DNA of 13,553 nucleotides from an uncultured Eubacteriales bacterium. Lineage in GTDB: Bacteria; Bacillota; Clostridia; Oscillospirales; Oscillospiraceae. The stretch's first letter is position 1. Each line of letters opens with the position of its first letter. Where the stretch lies: positions 1 to 13,553 of the forward strand of contig OMQS01000044.1 in assembly GCA_900313295.1 (NCBI GenBank). Direction: 5' to 3'. This document shows positions 1 to 6,301 of this stretch, in pieces. Under the pieces are notes generated by a model. It saw only the letters and a list, made by a program, of their open reading frames with translations, searched no databases and was not told where the DNA came from. The translations under genes were made by a program, and so were the position numbers.

Positions 1-479
1 GGGATGGGCAGAATGGAGCCGATCTCGTTATTGGCGTACATGATGGTCACGAGAGCGGTGTCCGGCCGGATGGCCTTTGCCACCTGCTCGGGGGTGACGG
101 TGCCCAGCTCGCCCACAGGCAGCAGTTCCACCTCAAAGCCTTCTTTTTCCAGCTTCTTCAGGGTGTGCAGCACGGCGTGGTGCTCAAAGGCGGTGGAGAG
201 GATGTGCTTTTTGCCCTTCAGGGCGCCGAAGCGGGCGGCGGAAATAATGGCCTGATTGTCGGCCTCGCTGCCGCCGGAGGTGAAGATGATCTCCTTGGGG
301 TCGCAGCCCAGGCACTTGGCCACGGTCTCGCGGGCGCCCTGCAGCGCCTCGGCGGCTTGCTGCCCCACGGAGTGCAGGCTGGAGGGGTTGCCGTAGTTGC
401 CTTGCAAACAGGGCAGCATGGCGGCCACGGCGGTGTCGCTCATCCTTGTGGTGGCGGCATTATCGGTATAAATAGTCAT
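1..479 (-). CDS. nifS: Cysteine desulfurase (NifS/IscS family), N-terminal part, cut by window edge
   Basis: PLP-dependent enzyme that takes sulfur from L-cysteine for Fe-S cluster and thio-cofactor assembly in the cytoplasm. The first 159 residues are present. The family N-terminus DNAATT is at residues 6-11, NPSSLH at 31-36, the cofactor-binding TSGGSEADN at 67-75, EHHAVL at 99-104 (the His that stacks on PLP), and ANNEIG at 149-154. The PLP-binding Lys and the catalytic Cys would lie beyond position 1, so activity cannot be judged. The ATG at 479 is preceded by GGGAGG at a normal distance. It is divergent from a DtxR-type metal regulator instead of the Rrf2/IscR gene often found beside clostridial nifS. 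The family call is firm; which of the NifS, IscS or SufS-like subgroups is not. The gene symbol is a family label. Confidence 0.93.
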   Translation of the reverse strand, partial: MTIYTDNAATTRMSDTAVAAMLPCLQGNYGNPSSLHSVGQQAAEALQGARETVAKCLGCDPKEIIFTSGGSEADNQAIISAARFGALKGKKHILSTAFEHHAVLHTLKKLEKEGFEVELLPVGELGTVTPEQVAKAIRPDTALVTIMYANNEIGSILPI

Positions 480-509
480 GCGCTGATCCTCCCGCTATGA
501 AAAATCTAT

Positions 510-539
510 TGCCTACTTATTAGGTATGATTACAATACC
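510..539. promoter_or_regulatory. Overlapping dyads, probable operator over the nifS -10 and start site
   Basis: Two inverted repeats share a middle half-site. TGCCTA-N5-TAGGTA (510-526) is symmetric apart from one purine swap, and GGTAT-N7-ATACC (523-539) is perfect. Together they cover the predicted nifS -10 (532-537) and the start site near 525, where a bound repressor would block RNA polymerase. The neighbouring DtxR-family regulator is the obvious candidate ligand; an Rrf2/IscR protein encoded elsewhere is the alternative. The symmetry is seen; the binding is inferred. Confidence 0.5.
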
Positions 540-560
540 CCAAAAAACTTACTTTGTCAA
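532..560 (-). promoter_or_regulatory. Promoter for the cysteine desulfurase
   Basis: Read on the minus strand: a perfect TTGACA -35 (555-560), a 17-bp spacer and a TATTGT -10 (532-537, four of six consensus bases). Its -35 lies over the -35 of the divergent regulator promoter. The predicted start site gives a leader of about 45 nt before the nifS ATG. Confidence 0.6.
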
Positions 561-581
561 TAGGCTTTAGTAAAATATTTT
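554..581 (+). promoter_or_regulatory. Possible promoter for the DtxR-family regulator
   Basis: TTGTCA (554-559, five of six consensus bases), a 16-bp spacer and TATTTT (576-581, four of six). The spacer is one base short. A weaker alternative is TTGTTT at 592-597 with a TG-extended TACGCT at 615-620. The first is favoured because it is closer to consensus. Confidence 0.4.
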
Positions 582-650
582 TAAATTCCCCTTGTTTTTT
601 GCCTGCCGCTGTGCTACGCTTGAAAAAATGAAAGATGGAGTGTGTCTGTC

Positions 651-1022
651 ATGGAAATACAGAAATCCTCGGAGGACTATTTGGAAACGATGCTCATGAT
701 GCAGCAGCAGCACGGCTTTATCCGTTCCATTGACGTGGCGGAGCATCTGGGGGTCACCAAGCCCAGCGTCAGCTACGCCACCAAGCGCCTGCGGGAAAAC
801 GGCTACATCACCATGGATAAAACGGGGCTTATCACCCTGGAGCCGGCGGGTCTGGCCATCGCCCAGGAGATGCTGGATCGCCACCGGACCCTCACCGGCT
901 TCCTCGTCCGCCTGGGTGTGGATCCGGAAACGGCGGAGGCTGACGCCTGCAAGATCGAGCATGACATCAGCTCCCAGACCTTTGCGGCTATCTGCCGCCA
1001 TGCCAAGGAGCACCAGGGCTGA
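651..1022 (+). CDS. DtxR/MntR-family metal-dependent transcriptional regulator
   Basis: Cytoplasmic metal-sensing DNA-binding protein of 123 aa, the short MntR-like form without the C-terminal SH3-like domain of DtxR. A winged helix-turn-helix spans about residues 5-65, with the recognition helix near VTKPSVSYATKRL (35-47). The metal and dimer domain follows. Candidate ligands by alignment with MntR and DtxR are D9, E12, H78, C100, E103 and H104. C100 sits where Mn-sensing MntR has Glu and Fe-sensing DtxR has Cys. Start: the ATG at 651 is chosen because GGAG at 637-640 leaves a 10-base spacer; an in-frame GTG at 642 would leave one base. It is divergent from the cysteine desulfurase and followed by a strong terminator, so it is probably monocistronic. 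Target genes and metal are not shown by sequence. Confidence 0.88.
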   Translation: MEIQKSSEDYLETMLMMQQQHGFIRSIDVAEHLGVTKPSVSYATKRLRENGYITMDKTGLITLEPAGLAIAQEMLDRHRTLTGFLVRLGVDPETAEADACKIEHDISSQTFAAICRHAKEHQG

Positions 1023-1041
1023 AGACCAAAAAACGCAAAAA

Positions 1042-1071
1042 GCCGACCCTTGTTTGCAGGGTCGGTCTTTT
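1042..1071. terminator. Strong bidirectional intrinsic terminator
   Basis: A 9-bp stem (1042-1050 with 1058-1066, one G-U pair) has a 7-base loop and is followed by TCTTTT on the plus strand. On the minus strand it is followed by T-rich sequence from the A-runs at 1028-1041. It lies 20 bp after the regulator stop codon and between two convergent genes, so it can serve both. Confidence 0.85.
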
Positions 1072-1149
1072 AATATTTATAATGTATGAAGCCGCCGCCT
1101 TGTCAAAAGAGCCTCGCAGAGTTTGCCGCCCGCAGACTGCAAGCCTTTT

Positions 1150-1176
1150 GTCGGAAAAACCGGAGGTTTTTTCGAC
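1150..1176 (-). terminator. Terminator-like hairpin directly after rluD
   Basis: Twelve paired bases (1150-1161 with 1165-1176, one G-U) around a 3-base loop, starting five bases past the rluD stop codon. The U-run forms the 3' arm of the stem, as in A/U-tailed terminators, but the GC core by the loop is only two pairs. It may be weak, with the stronger hairpin at 1042-1066 as back-up. Confidence 0.45.
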
Positions 1177-1180
1177 AGCT

Positions 1181-2098
1181 TTATTTTTGCCGCTCCAGCT
1201 TGGCCAGCATTTTCGTGAACTCCTCCGGCAGCGGGCAGGTCAGGATGATCTTCTCCCCCGTGGCGGGGTGGATGAATTCCAGCCCCGTGGCGTGAAGGCA
1301 CTGGCCTGTCAGCCCCGACACGGGCTTTTTCGCGCCGTACACCGTGTCGCCGAGAATGGGGTGGCCGATGTAGGCTAAGTGCACGCGGATCTGGTGGGTG
1401 CGGCCGGTTTCCAGCCTGCACTGCAGGTGGGTCACGCCCTTGTAGCGCCCCAGAACCGCCCAATGGGTCACGGCGCGGCGGCCGTCCGGCACAACGGCCA
1501 TTTTTTTGCGGTCTGTCCGGTGCCGCCCGATGGGAGCGTCCACGGTGCCGCTGTCCTCCTTAAAATTCCCCACCGCCAGACACTCGTAGGTGCGGCGCAG
1601 GGTGTGGTCGGCCAGCTGTGCCGCCAGAAAAGCGTGGGCGGCGTCGTTTTTGGCGGCGATGATGAGGCCGCTGGTGTCGCGGTCGATGCGGTGGACGATG
1701 CCCGGCCGCAGCTGCCCCCCCACGCCGGAAAGGTTTCCGGCACAGTGGTGCAGCAGGGCGTTGACCAACGTGCCGTCGGGGTGCCCCGCCGCGGGGTGCA
1801 CCACCATGCCCACGGGCTTGTTCACCACGATGACGTCGCTGTCCTCGTACACCACGTCCAGCGGGATGTCTTCCGGCCTCGCCTCCGGCTCCTCCGCCTC
1901 CGGCAGGAGCACGCACACCGTTTCGCCGCCGGCCATGCGCACGCTTTTGCCGGCGGGCTTGCCGTCCACGGTGACGCAGCCGCTCTCGATGAGCCGCGCC
2001 GCCGCCGAGCGGGTCACGCCCTCCAGACGGCCGGCCAGAAAGCTGTCCAGCCGCGTGCCTGCGTCTTCAGTTGTGGCCGTCAGCGTCCTCTTTTCCAT
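1181..2098 (-). CDS. rluD: Ribosomal large subunit pseudouridine synthase, RluA/RluD family
   Basis: Converts uridine to pseudouridine in RNA, probably 23S rRNA. It has 305 aa, normal for the Firmicutes YlyB/RluD type. An S4 RNA-binding domain spans about residues 14-62 (TRLDSFLAGRL). The catalytic domain carries NKPVGMVVHP at 93-102, the active-site motif HRIDRDTSG at 136-144 with D139 as the expected nucleophile, and RTHQIRVHL at 233-241. The ATG at 2098 follows GAAGGGG. Because it overlaps the end of lspA by 32 bases, translation is probably coupled. The lspA-rluD/ylyB pair is a conserved Firmicutes arrangement. The exact target uridines cannot be told from sequence, so the symbol is a family label. 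It is transcribed from the lspA promoter. Confidence 0.93.
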   Translation of the reverse strand: MEKRTLTATTEDAGTRLDSFLAGRLEGVTRSAAARLIESGCVTVDGKPAGKSVRMAGGETVCVLLPEAEEPEARPEDIPLDVVYEDSDVIVVNKPVGMVVHPAAGHPDGTLVNALLHHCAGNLSGVGGQLRPGIVHRIDRDTSGLIIAAKNDAAHAFLAAQLADHTLRRTYECLAVGNFKEDSGTVDAPIGRHRTDRKKMAVVPDGRRAVTHWAVLGRYKGVTHLQCRLETGRTHQIRVHLAYIGHPILGDTVYGAKKPVSGLTGQCLHATGLEFIHPATGEKIILTCPLPEEFTKMLAKLERQK

Positions 2099-2567
2099 GG
2101 GTGCGCCCCTTCTTGTCGTATTTTTCGTAGAACCACAGATAGTACACGGCGCCCAGTATGGCGCCCACCACCACGAAGCAGTCCGCCAGATTGAAAATGG
2201 GGTAGTCAAACAGCGGCGAAATGTCCAGCATATCCACCACATACCCGAGCCGGATCCGGTCGATCATGTTTCCCAGACCGCCGCCCAGAATAAAAAGTCC
2301 CGCCGTCACCCCCAGCGGGTGGCGGACGATCTTTTTGAGGAGCAGATAGGCCACGGCCGCCATCAGCACTCCCGTGATGACCAGCAGCACCACGGTCTTG
2401 CCCGACAGGCTCGACCACGCCGCCCCGTAGTTGTGCAGGCGGGTGAGCTGCAGCACCCCCGGCAGCAGCGGGGCGGACTCCCCCAGCGCCAGATGTGTCA
2501 CCGTCCAGTATTTGAGAAGCTGATCCGCCCCCATGAGGACGACCAGCAATGCAATGCTCCATACCAT
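2067..2567 (-). CDS. lspA: Lipoprotein signal peptidase (signal peptidase II)
   Basis: Membrane aspartyl protease that removes the signal peptide from diacylglyceryl-modified prolipoproteins. It has 166 aa, the usual size, with four hydrophobic segments at about residues 2-20, 57-77, 86-101 and 127-147. Conserved motifs: DQLLKY at 15-20, NYGAAW at 46-51, GNMIDR at 99-104, VVDMLD at 110-115 and FNLAD at 125-129. The catalytic aspartates are expected to be D112 and D129. The C-terminal tail of about 16 residues is charged and cytoplasmic. The ATG at 2567 follows AAAGGAG with a 10-base spacer. It is first in a two-gene operon with rluD, whose start lies inside its 3' end, and is divergent from miaB. 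Confidence 0.95.
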   Translation of the reverse strand: MVWSIALLVVLMGADQLLKYWTVTHLALGESAPLLPGVLQLTRLHNYGAAWSSLSGKTVVLLVITGVLMAAVAYLLLKKIVRHPLGVTAGLFILGGGLGNMIDRIRLGYVVDMLDISPLFDYPIFNLADCFVVVGAILGAVYYLWFYEKYDKKGRTHGKEDADGHN

Positions 2568-2602
2568 AAGCCGTAAGCTCCTTTGCCGATGTTGCTGCCC
2601 CT

Positions 2603-2631
2603 ATCATACACGAATTGGGGGAAATTTGCAA
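2603..2631 (-). promoter_or_regulatory. Promoter for lspA-rluD
   Basis: On the minus strand, TTGCAA (2626-2631), a 17-bp spacer and TATGAT (2603-2608). It lies about 36 bases upstream of the lspA start, leaving room for a short leader with its ribosome binding site. Confidence 0.6.
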
Positions 2632-2642
2632 CGGCATACGGC

Positions 2643-2671
2643 TTGTTTTGCGGCGGTGAATGTGGTATAAT
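2643..2671 (+). promoter_or_regulatory. Promoter for miaB and possibly downstream genes
   Basis: TTGTTT (2643-2648), a 17-bp spacer and a perfect TATAAT (2666-2671) preceded by TGG, the extended -10 signature. The predicted start is near 2678, giving a leader of about 53 nt. This is the best consensus promoter in the window and the likely entry point for the plus-strand gene run. Confidence 0.75.
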
Positions 2672-2730
2672 TTCATAATTAAAGTCGAATCATAGCGCCA
2701 TTTTTCCCGTGGCGCCCACGGAGGGGTATT

Positions 2731-4143
2731 TTGGACAGAAAGCAAGTGGTACTGCCGGCGGAGGACACCCTGCGCCAGCGTGAATATGAGAAAAAAATTG
2801 CCGCGCTGCACAGCCGGCGGGGGCGGACGCCTCTGGCGCTGGTGGACACCTTCGGCTGCCAGCAGAACGTGGCGGACAGCCAGCACATCATGGGCATGCT
2901 GCAGGCCATGGGCTGCGAGTTTACCGACGCGCCCGAAAAGGCCGACATCATCGTGCTGAACACCTGCGCCATTCGGGATCACGCCGAAAAGCGCGTCTTC
3001 GGCAATCTGGGCGCCCTGACCCACACCAAAAAGGCCAATCCCGAGCAGATCATCTGCCTGTGCGGCTGCATGGCGCAGCGGCCGGAGATCGCGGAGAAAG
3101 TCCGCACCAGCTACCGCCATGTGGATCTTGTCTTCGGGCCGCAGGCCATGTGGAAGTTTCCGGAGCTGCTTTATCGGGTCTACACCCGACAGGGGCGGGT
3201 CTTCTCCGTGGAGGACGAGCACGGCACCATCGCCGAGGATATGCCGGTGGTGCGGGAAGGCCGCACCAGAGCGTGGGTGTCCATCATGTATGGGTGCAAC
3301 AATTTCTGCGCCTACTGCATCGTGCCCTATGTGCGGGGGCGGGAGCGCAGCCGTGACATGGACAAGATCGTTGCCGAAGTCCGCCAGCTGGTGGCGGAGG
3401 GCTATAAGGAGATCACCCTGCTGGGGCAGAACGTGAACTCCTACGGCAAAGATCTGGACATTCCGCAGGACTTTGCGGATCTGCTGGCGGAGCTGGACAA
3501 GATCGACGGCGACTATCTCCTGCGCTTCATGTCCTCCCAGCCCAAGGACGCCTCGTTCAAGCTCTTTGACACCATGGCGCGCAGCCGCCATGTGGCGCAC
3601 CAGCTCCATCTGCCGGTGCAGTCCGGCTGCGACCGGGTGCTTCGCGCCATGAACCGGCCGTATGACAAGGCGCGGTATCTGGAGCTTATCACCTATGCCC
3701 GCAAGGTCATGCCCGATCTGGTGCTGACCTCGGACGTCATCATCGGCTTTCCCGGCGAAACGGAAGCCGAGGCTATGGAAACCGTGGACTTGGTGCGCCG
3801 GGTGGAGTTTGACGCCCTGTTCACCTTCATCTTCTCCCCCCGCCCCGGCACGCCCGCGGCAAAAATGGACGACCCCGTGCCTCGTGCGGAGAAGCAGAAG
3901 TGGTTTGACGCCCTCTGCAACGCCCAAAATGAAATTTCCGCCCGCCATCACGCCCGCTATGTGGGCAAGACCCTGCGCTGTCTGGTGGACGGCGAAACGG
4001 ACGATGCCCGCTGGCCGCTTTCCGCCCGCACCGCGGGGGGGCGTCTGGTGCATCTGGTGGGCGACAAGGCCGCGCTGGGCGAGTACCGCGACGTGAAGAT
4101 CACCGACAGCAACACCTGGGCGCTGTTCGGCGAGATGGTGTGA
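2731..4143 (+). CDS. miaB: tRNA-2-methylthio-N6-dimethylallyladenosine synthase MiaB
   Basis: Radical SAM methylthiotransferase that adds a methylthio group to i6A37 of tRNAs reading UNN codons, completing ms2i6A. It has 470 aa. The N-terminal MTTase domain (about 35-145) carries the second cluster's cysteines C43, C79 and C113. The radical SAM domain (about 180-400) has CNNFCAYC at 189-196 (C189, C193, C196). A C-terminal TRAM RNA-binding domain spans about 408-470. The start codon is TTG at 2731, preceded by GGAGGGG at 2720-2726; no nearer ATG fits. The extension before the first domain (about 33 residues) is typical of clostridial MiaB. Its substrate maker, MiaA, is encoded downstream in the same run. 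The Fe-S demand links it functionally, not necessarily by regulation, to the desulfurase at the left edge. Confidence 0.96.
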   Translation: MDRKQVVLPAEDTLRQREYEKKIAALHSRRGRTPLALVDTFGCQQNVADSQHIMGMLQAMGCEFTDAPEKADIIVLNTCAIRDHAEKRVFGNLGALTHTKKANPEQIICLCGCMAQRPEIAEKVRTSYRHVDLVFGPQAMWKFPELLYRVYTRQGRVFSVEDEHGTIAEDMPVVREGRTRAWVSIMYGCNNFCAYCIVPYVRGRERSRDMDKIVAEVRQLVAEGYKEITLLGQNVNSYGKDLDIPQDFADLLAELDKIDGDYLLRFMSSQPKDASFKLFDTMARSRHVAHQLHLPVQSGCDRVLRAMNRPYDKARYLELITYARKVMPDLVLTSDVIIGFPGETEAEAMETVDLVRRVEFDALFTFIFSPRPGTPAAKMDDPVPRAEKQKWFDALCNAQNEISARHHARYVGKTLRCLVDGETDDARWPLSARTAGGRLVHLVGDKAALGEYRDVKITDSNTWALFGEMV

Positions 4144-4170
4144 TATTTTCAATATTATTAAGACGAAAAC

Positions 4171-4215
4171 TGTCATTGCGAACCGGTGACCGATGTCACC
4201 GGTGTGGCAATCCGT
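4171..4215 (+). repeat. Palindromic intergenic repeat, family A, copy 1
   Basis: Begins TGTCATTGCGAA and ends TGTGGCAATCCGT. The inner stem is ACCGGTGAC (4182-4190) with GTCACCGGT (4195-4203) around a CGAT loop. An outer stem ATTGC/GCAAT (4175-4179 with 4207-4211) closes it across a small internal loop. A second copy with the same ends lies at 9021-9063. This looks like a REP/MITE-type dispersed element. There is no T-run after it, so it is not a standard terminator. Confidence 0.75.
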
Positions 4216-4224
4216 GATCCCACC

Positions 4225-4250
4225 CGTAGGGCGGCGCCCCCCGCCGTCCC
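4225..4250 (+). repeat. GC-rich hairpin repeat, family B, copy 1
   Basis: CGTAGGG followed by a GGCGG/CCGCC stem (4230-4234 with 4241-4245) and a CGCCCC loop. The CGTAGGG lead and a GC stem of related sequence recur at 8928-8954. It lies 41 bases before the mutL ATG and just upstream of its ribosome binding site. Possible roles are a dispersed repeat or an RNA processing/stability hairpin; neither is proven. Confidence 0.5.
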
Positions 4251-4290
4251 CTATCAACCCAAAATTTACACCGTAAAGGAGGCGTTTTTC

Positions 4291-6195
4291 ATGCCGGCTA
4301 TTCAGTGCTTAGATCCCCACGTTGCCGACCTCATTGCCGCCGGCGAGGTGGTGGAGCGTCCCGCCAGCGTGGCCAAGGAGCTGCTGGAAAACGCCCTGGA
4401 CGCCGGCGCTTCCGCCGTGTCGGTGGAGGTACAGCACGGCGGACTTACCTACCTGCGCATCACGGATAACGGCTGCGGCATAGCGCCGAGCCAGCTGCCC
4501 ACGGCCTTTTTGCGCCACGCCACCAGCAAGCTCCGCCGCGCGGAGGATCTTTCCGCCATCGGCACCCTGGGCTTTCGGGGCGAGGCGCTGGCGGCCATTG
4601 CCGCCGTGTCGCGGGTGGACATTTTTTCCCGCGAGCGGGGCGCGGAGCAGGGCGCTTCTCTCCATCTGGAGGGCGGCGCAGCGGGCAGCGTGGCGGAGGC
4701 CGGCTGTCCGGAGGGCACCACCATTTGCGTCCGTGACCTGTTTTATAACACCCCCGCCCGCATGAAATTTATGAAAAAAGACACCGCCGAGGGCGCCGCC
4801 GTTACCGCCGTTGTCACCCATCTGGCGCTGAGCCATCCGGAGGTGTCCGTGAAGCTGATCCGGGACGGGGCGGAGGTGCTCCACACCCCCGGCGACGGTC
4901 AGCTCCGCTCCGCCATCTATGCCGCCATGGGTCGTGATTTCGCCATGGGGCTGCTGCCGGTCTCCGGCTGCGGCGGCGACATTCAGGTGGAGGGCTTTGT
5001 CACCAAGCCCTTAAACGGCAGCGGCACCCGCGGCCGCCAGCTTTTCTTCGTGAACGGCCGGTTCGTAAAGAGCCAGCTCCTTGCCGCCGCGCTGGAGGAG
5101 GCCTACCGCAACCGCCTGCTCAAGGGCAAGTTCCCCGGCTGCGTGCTGCATATCACCCTCCCCAAAAACACCGTGGACGTGAATGTCCACCCCGCCAAGA
5201 CCGTTGTAAAATTCCAGAATGAGCGCGCCGTTTTCGACGCCGTGCATTACACAGTCAAAGACCTGCTCACCGCCGGCGAAGCGCCCGCGCCCAAGCCCGC
5301 GCAGCAGACGTTTTATCAGTCCATGACCGTGCAGGAATACAAGGAGCGGCAGACGCCGCCCACAGAGAAAAAGCCGCTGGGCAGCTATGCCGCAAGGCCG
5401 GCGGTGCACCCCGACGCGCCCCTGCCTCTGCACGACAGCGTGCAGCGCCCTTCCCCCGCCCCTGCGCCGATGGAGCGACCTGCCCCGACGGAAAAAAAGG
5501 AGCCCGCCTTCGTCCCCGCCATGAAGCCGGAGCCTGCCGCTTCAGCGCAGAAGCCCGTCCCCACGGAAGAAAGCGCCCCCCGACGCAACACCATCGACCT
5601 GCCCATCCAGCAGACTTTGGCCGACCGCCCCGCCCCCTGGCGCATGGTGGGCGAGGCGCTGGACACCTATATCATCTGTCAGGACGAGGCGGAGAACCTC
5701 TGGCTCATCGACAAGCACGCCGCCCACGAGCGCCTGCGGTTCAACGCCCTGAAGGAGCGGCAGGAGCCGCCCATGAGCCAGCTTTTGCTGCAGCCCCTCA
5801 CGGTGGATCTGGAGGCGGACGACTATGCCGCCGCCCTGTCGCAGCTGCCGCTTTTGGAGGAGTTCGGCTTTGCCTGCGAGGATTTCGGCGCCGGCACGCT
5901 GCTGGTGCGCCAGATCCCCTCGGACATCCGTCCGGAGGACGCCGCCGCCACGGTGGAGGAGCTGGCGGAGGATCTGCGGCTGGGTCGCGCCGACCCCCAT
6001 GGCGCGCGGGATCGACTGCTGCAGACCATGGCCTGCAAGTCCGCCATCAAGGCGGGTATGCACACCTCCCCCGCCGAGCTTCGGGCGCTGGTGGAGCGGA
6101 TGCAGTCAGGGGAGATCCAGTATTGCCCCCACGGCCGCCCCGTGGCTGTGAAGCTCTCCCGCTATGAGATCGAAAAGATGTTTAAGCGAGTTTAA
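4291..6195 (+). CDS. mutL: DNA mismatch repair protein MutL
   Basis: GHKL ATPase and latent nicking endonuclease that links MutS mismatch recognition to strand removal. It has 634 aa. The N-terminal ATPase holds AGEVVERPASVAKELLENA (17-35; E30 the expected general base, N34 for Mg), TDNGCGI (58-64), HATSKL (76-81) and GTLGFRGEAL (91-100). A Pro/Ala/Glu-rich linker spans about 331-435. The C-terminal domain carries DKHAAHE (474-480), ACKSA (581-585), CPHGRPV (612-618) and a terminal FKRV. The usual closing Glu of DQHA-x2-E-x4-E is N485 here. The ATG at 4291 is chosen for its near-perfect AAAGGAGG at 4275-4282 and the family N-terminus; the open frame continuing upstream crosses the repeat elements and is not coding. 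mutL precedes mutS, the reverse of B. subtilis. Confidence 0.97.
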   Translation: MPAIQCLDPHVADLIAAGEVVERPASVAKELLENALDAGASAVSVEVQHGGLTYLRITDNGCGIAPSQLPTAFLRHATSKLRRAEDLSAIGTLGFRGEALAAIAAVSRVDIFSRERGAEQGASLHLEGGAAGSVAEAGCPEGTTICVRDLFYNTPARMKFMKKDTAEGAAVTAVVTHLALSHPEVSVKLIRDGAEVLHTPGDGQLRSAIYAAMGRDFAMGLLPVSGCGGDIQVEGFVTKPLNGSGTRGRQLFFVNGRFVKSQLLAAALEEAYRNRLLKGKFPGCVLHITLPKNTVDVNVHPAKTVVKFQNERAVFDAVHYTVKDLLTAGEAPAPKPAQQTFYQSMTVQEYKERQTPPTEKKPLGSYAARPAVHPDAPLPLHDSVQRPSPAPAPMERPAPTEKKEPAFVPAMKPEPAASAQKPVPTEESAPRRNTIDLPIQQTLADRPAPWRMVGEALDTYIICQDEAENLWLIDKHAAHERLRFNALKERQEPPMSQLLLQPLTVDLEADDYAAALSQLPLLEEFGFACEDFGAGTLLVRQIPSDIRPEDAAATVEELAEDLRLGRADPHGARDRLLQTMACKSAIKAGMHTSPAELRALVERMQSGEIQYCPHGRPVAVKLSRYEIEKMFKRV

Positions 6196-6301
6196 GGTGA
6201 CCTTTTTCGCCTGAAAAGGCGCAATAATTCACTTTTCCACAAAGTTTTCCACCTGAATGGGTGAGATGCGCCGCCTCTGCGGCAGAAAGATGTGACTGTT
6301 T
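6196..6301 (+). other. mutL-mutS spacer with two small hairpins and no clear ribosome binding site
   Basis: A 106-bp spacer. CGCCT/AGGCG (6208-6212 with 6217-6221) closes a GAAA tetraloop, with no T-run behind it. GCCGC/GCGGC (6270-6274 with 6279-6283) lies 18 bases before the mutS ATG. Between them are two TTTTCCAC direct repeats 12 bp apart (6233 and 6245). A 12-codon reading frame (6257-6295) in mutS frame ends in TGA six bases before the mutS start. No convincing promoter or Shine-Dalgarno is seen. Confidence 0.45.

Noticed and set aside
642..650. GTG at 642 as start of the metal regulator
   Set aside because: The GGAG at 637-640 would be one base from it; the ATG at 651 has proper spacing and fits the family N-terminus.
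1379..2194. Open frame on the plus strand opposite rluD
   Set aside because: Composition is a shadow of rluD (Val/His/Gly-rich) and it lacks a ribosome binding site.
4144..4170. Promoter for mutL in the AT-rich bases after miaB
   Set aside because: TATTAT-like sequence is present but no acceptable -35 at 15-19 bp.
2206..4257. Open frame of 683 codons on the minus strand opposite miaB and the lspA region
   Set aside because: Antisense shadow of miaB that continues through the lspA promoter and into lspA in the wrong frame; no domain recognised.
4186..4290. Upstream extension of mutL
   Set aside because: The extra residues come from the repeat hairpins; the ATG at 4291 has AAAGGAGG and the conserved MutL N-terminus.
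6208..6221. Terminator after mutL
   Set aside because: Only a 5-bp stem with a GAAA loop and no following T-run; more likely a minor structure in a continuous mutL-mutS transcript.
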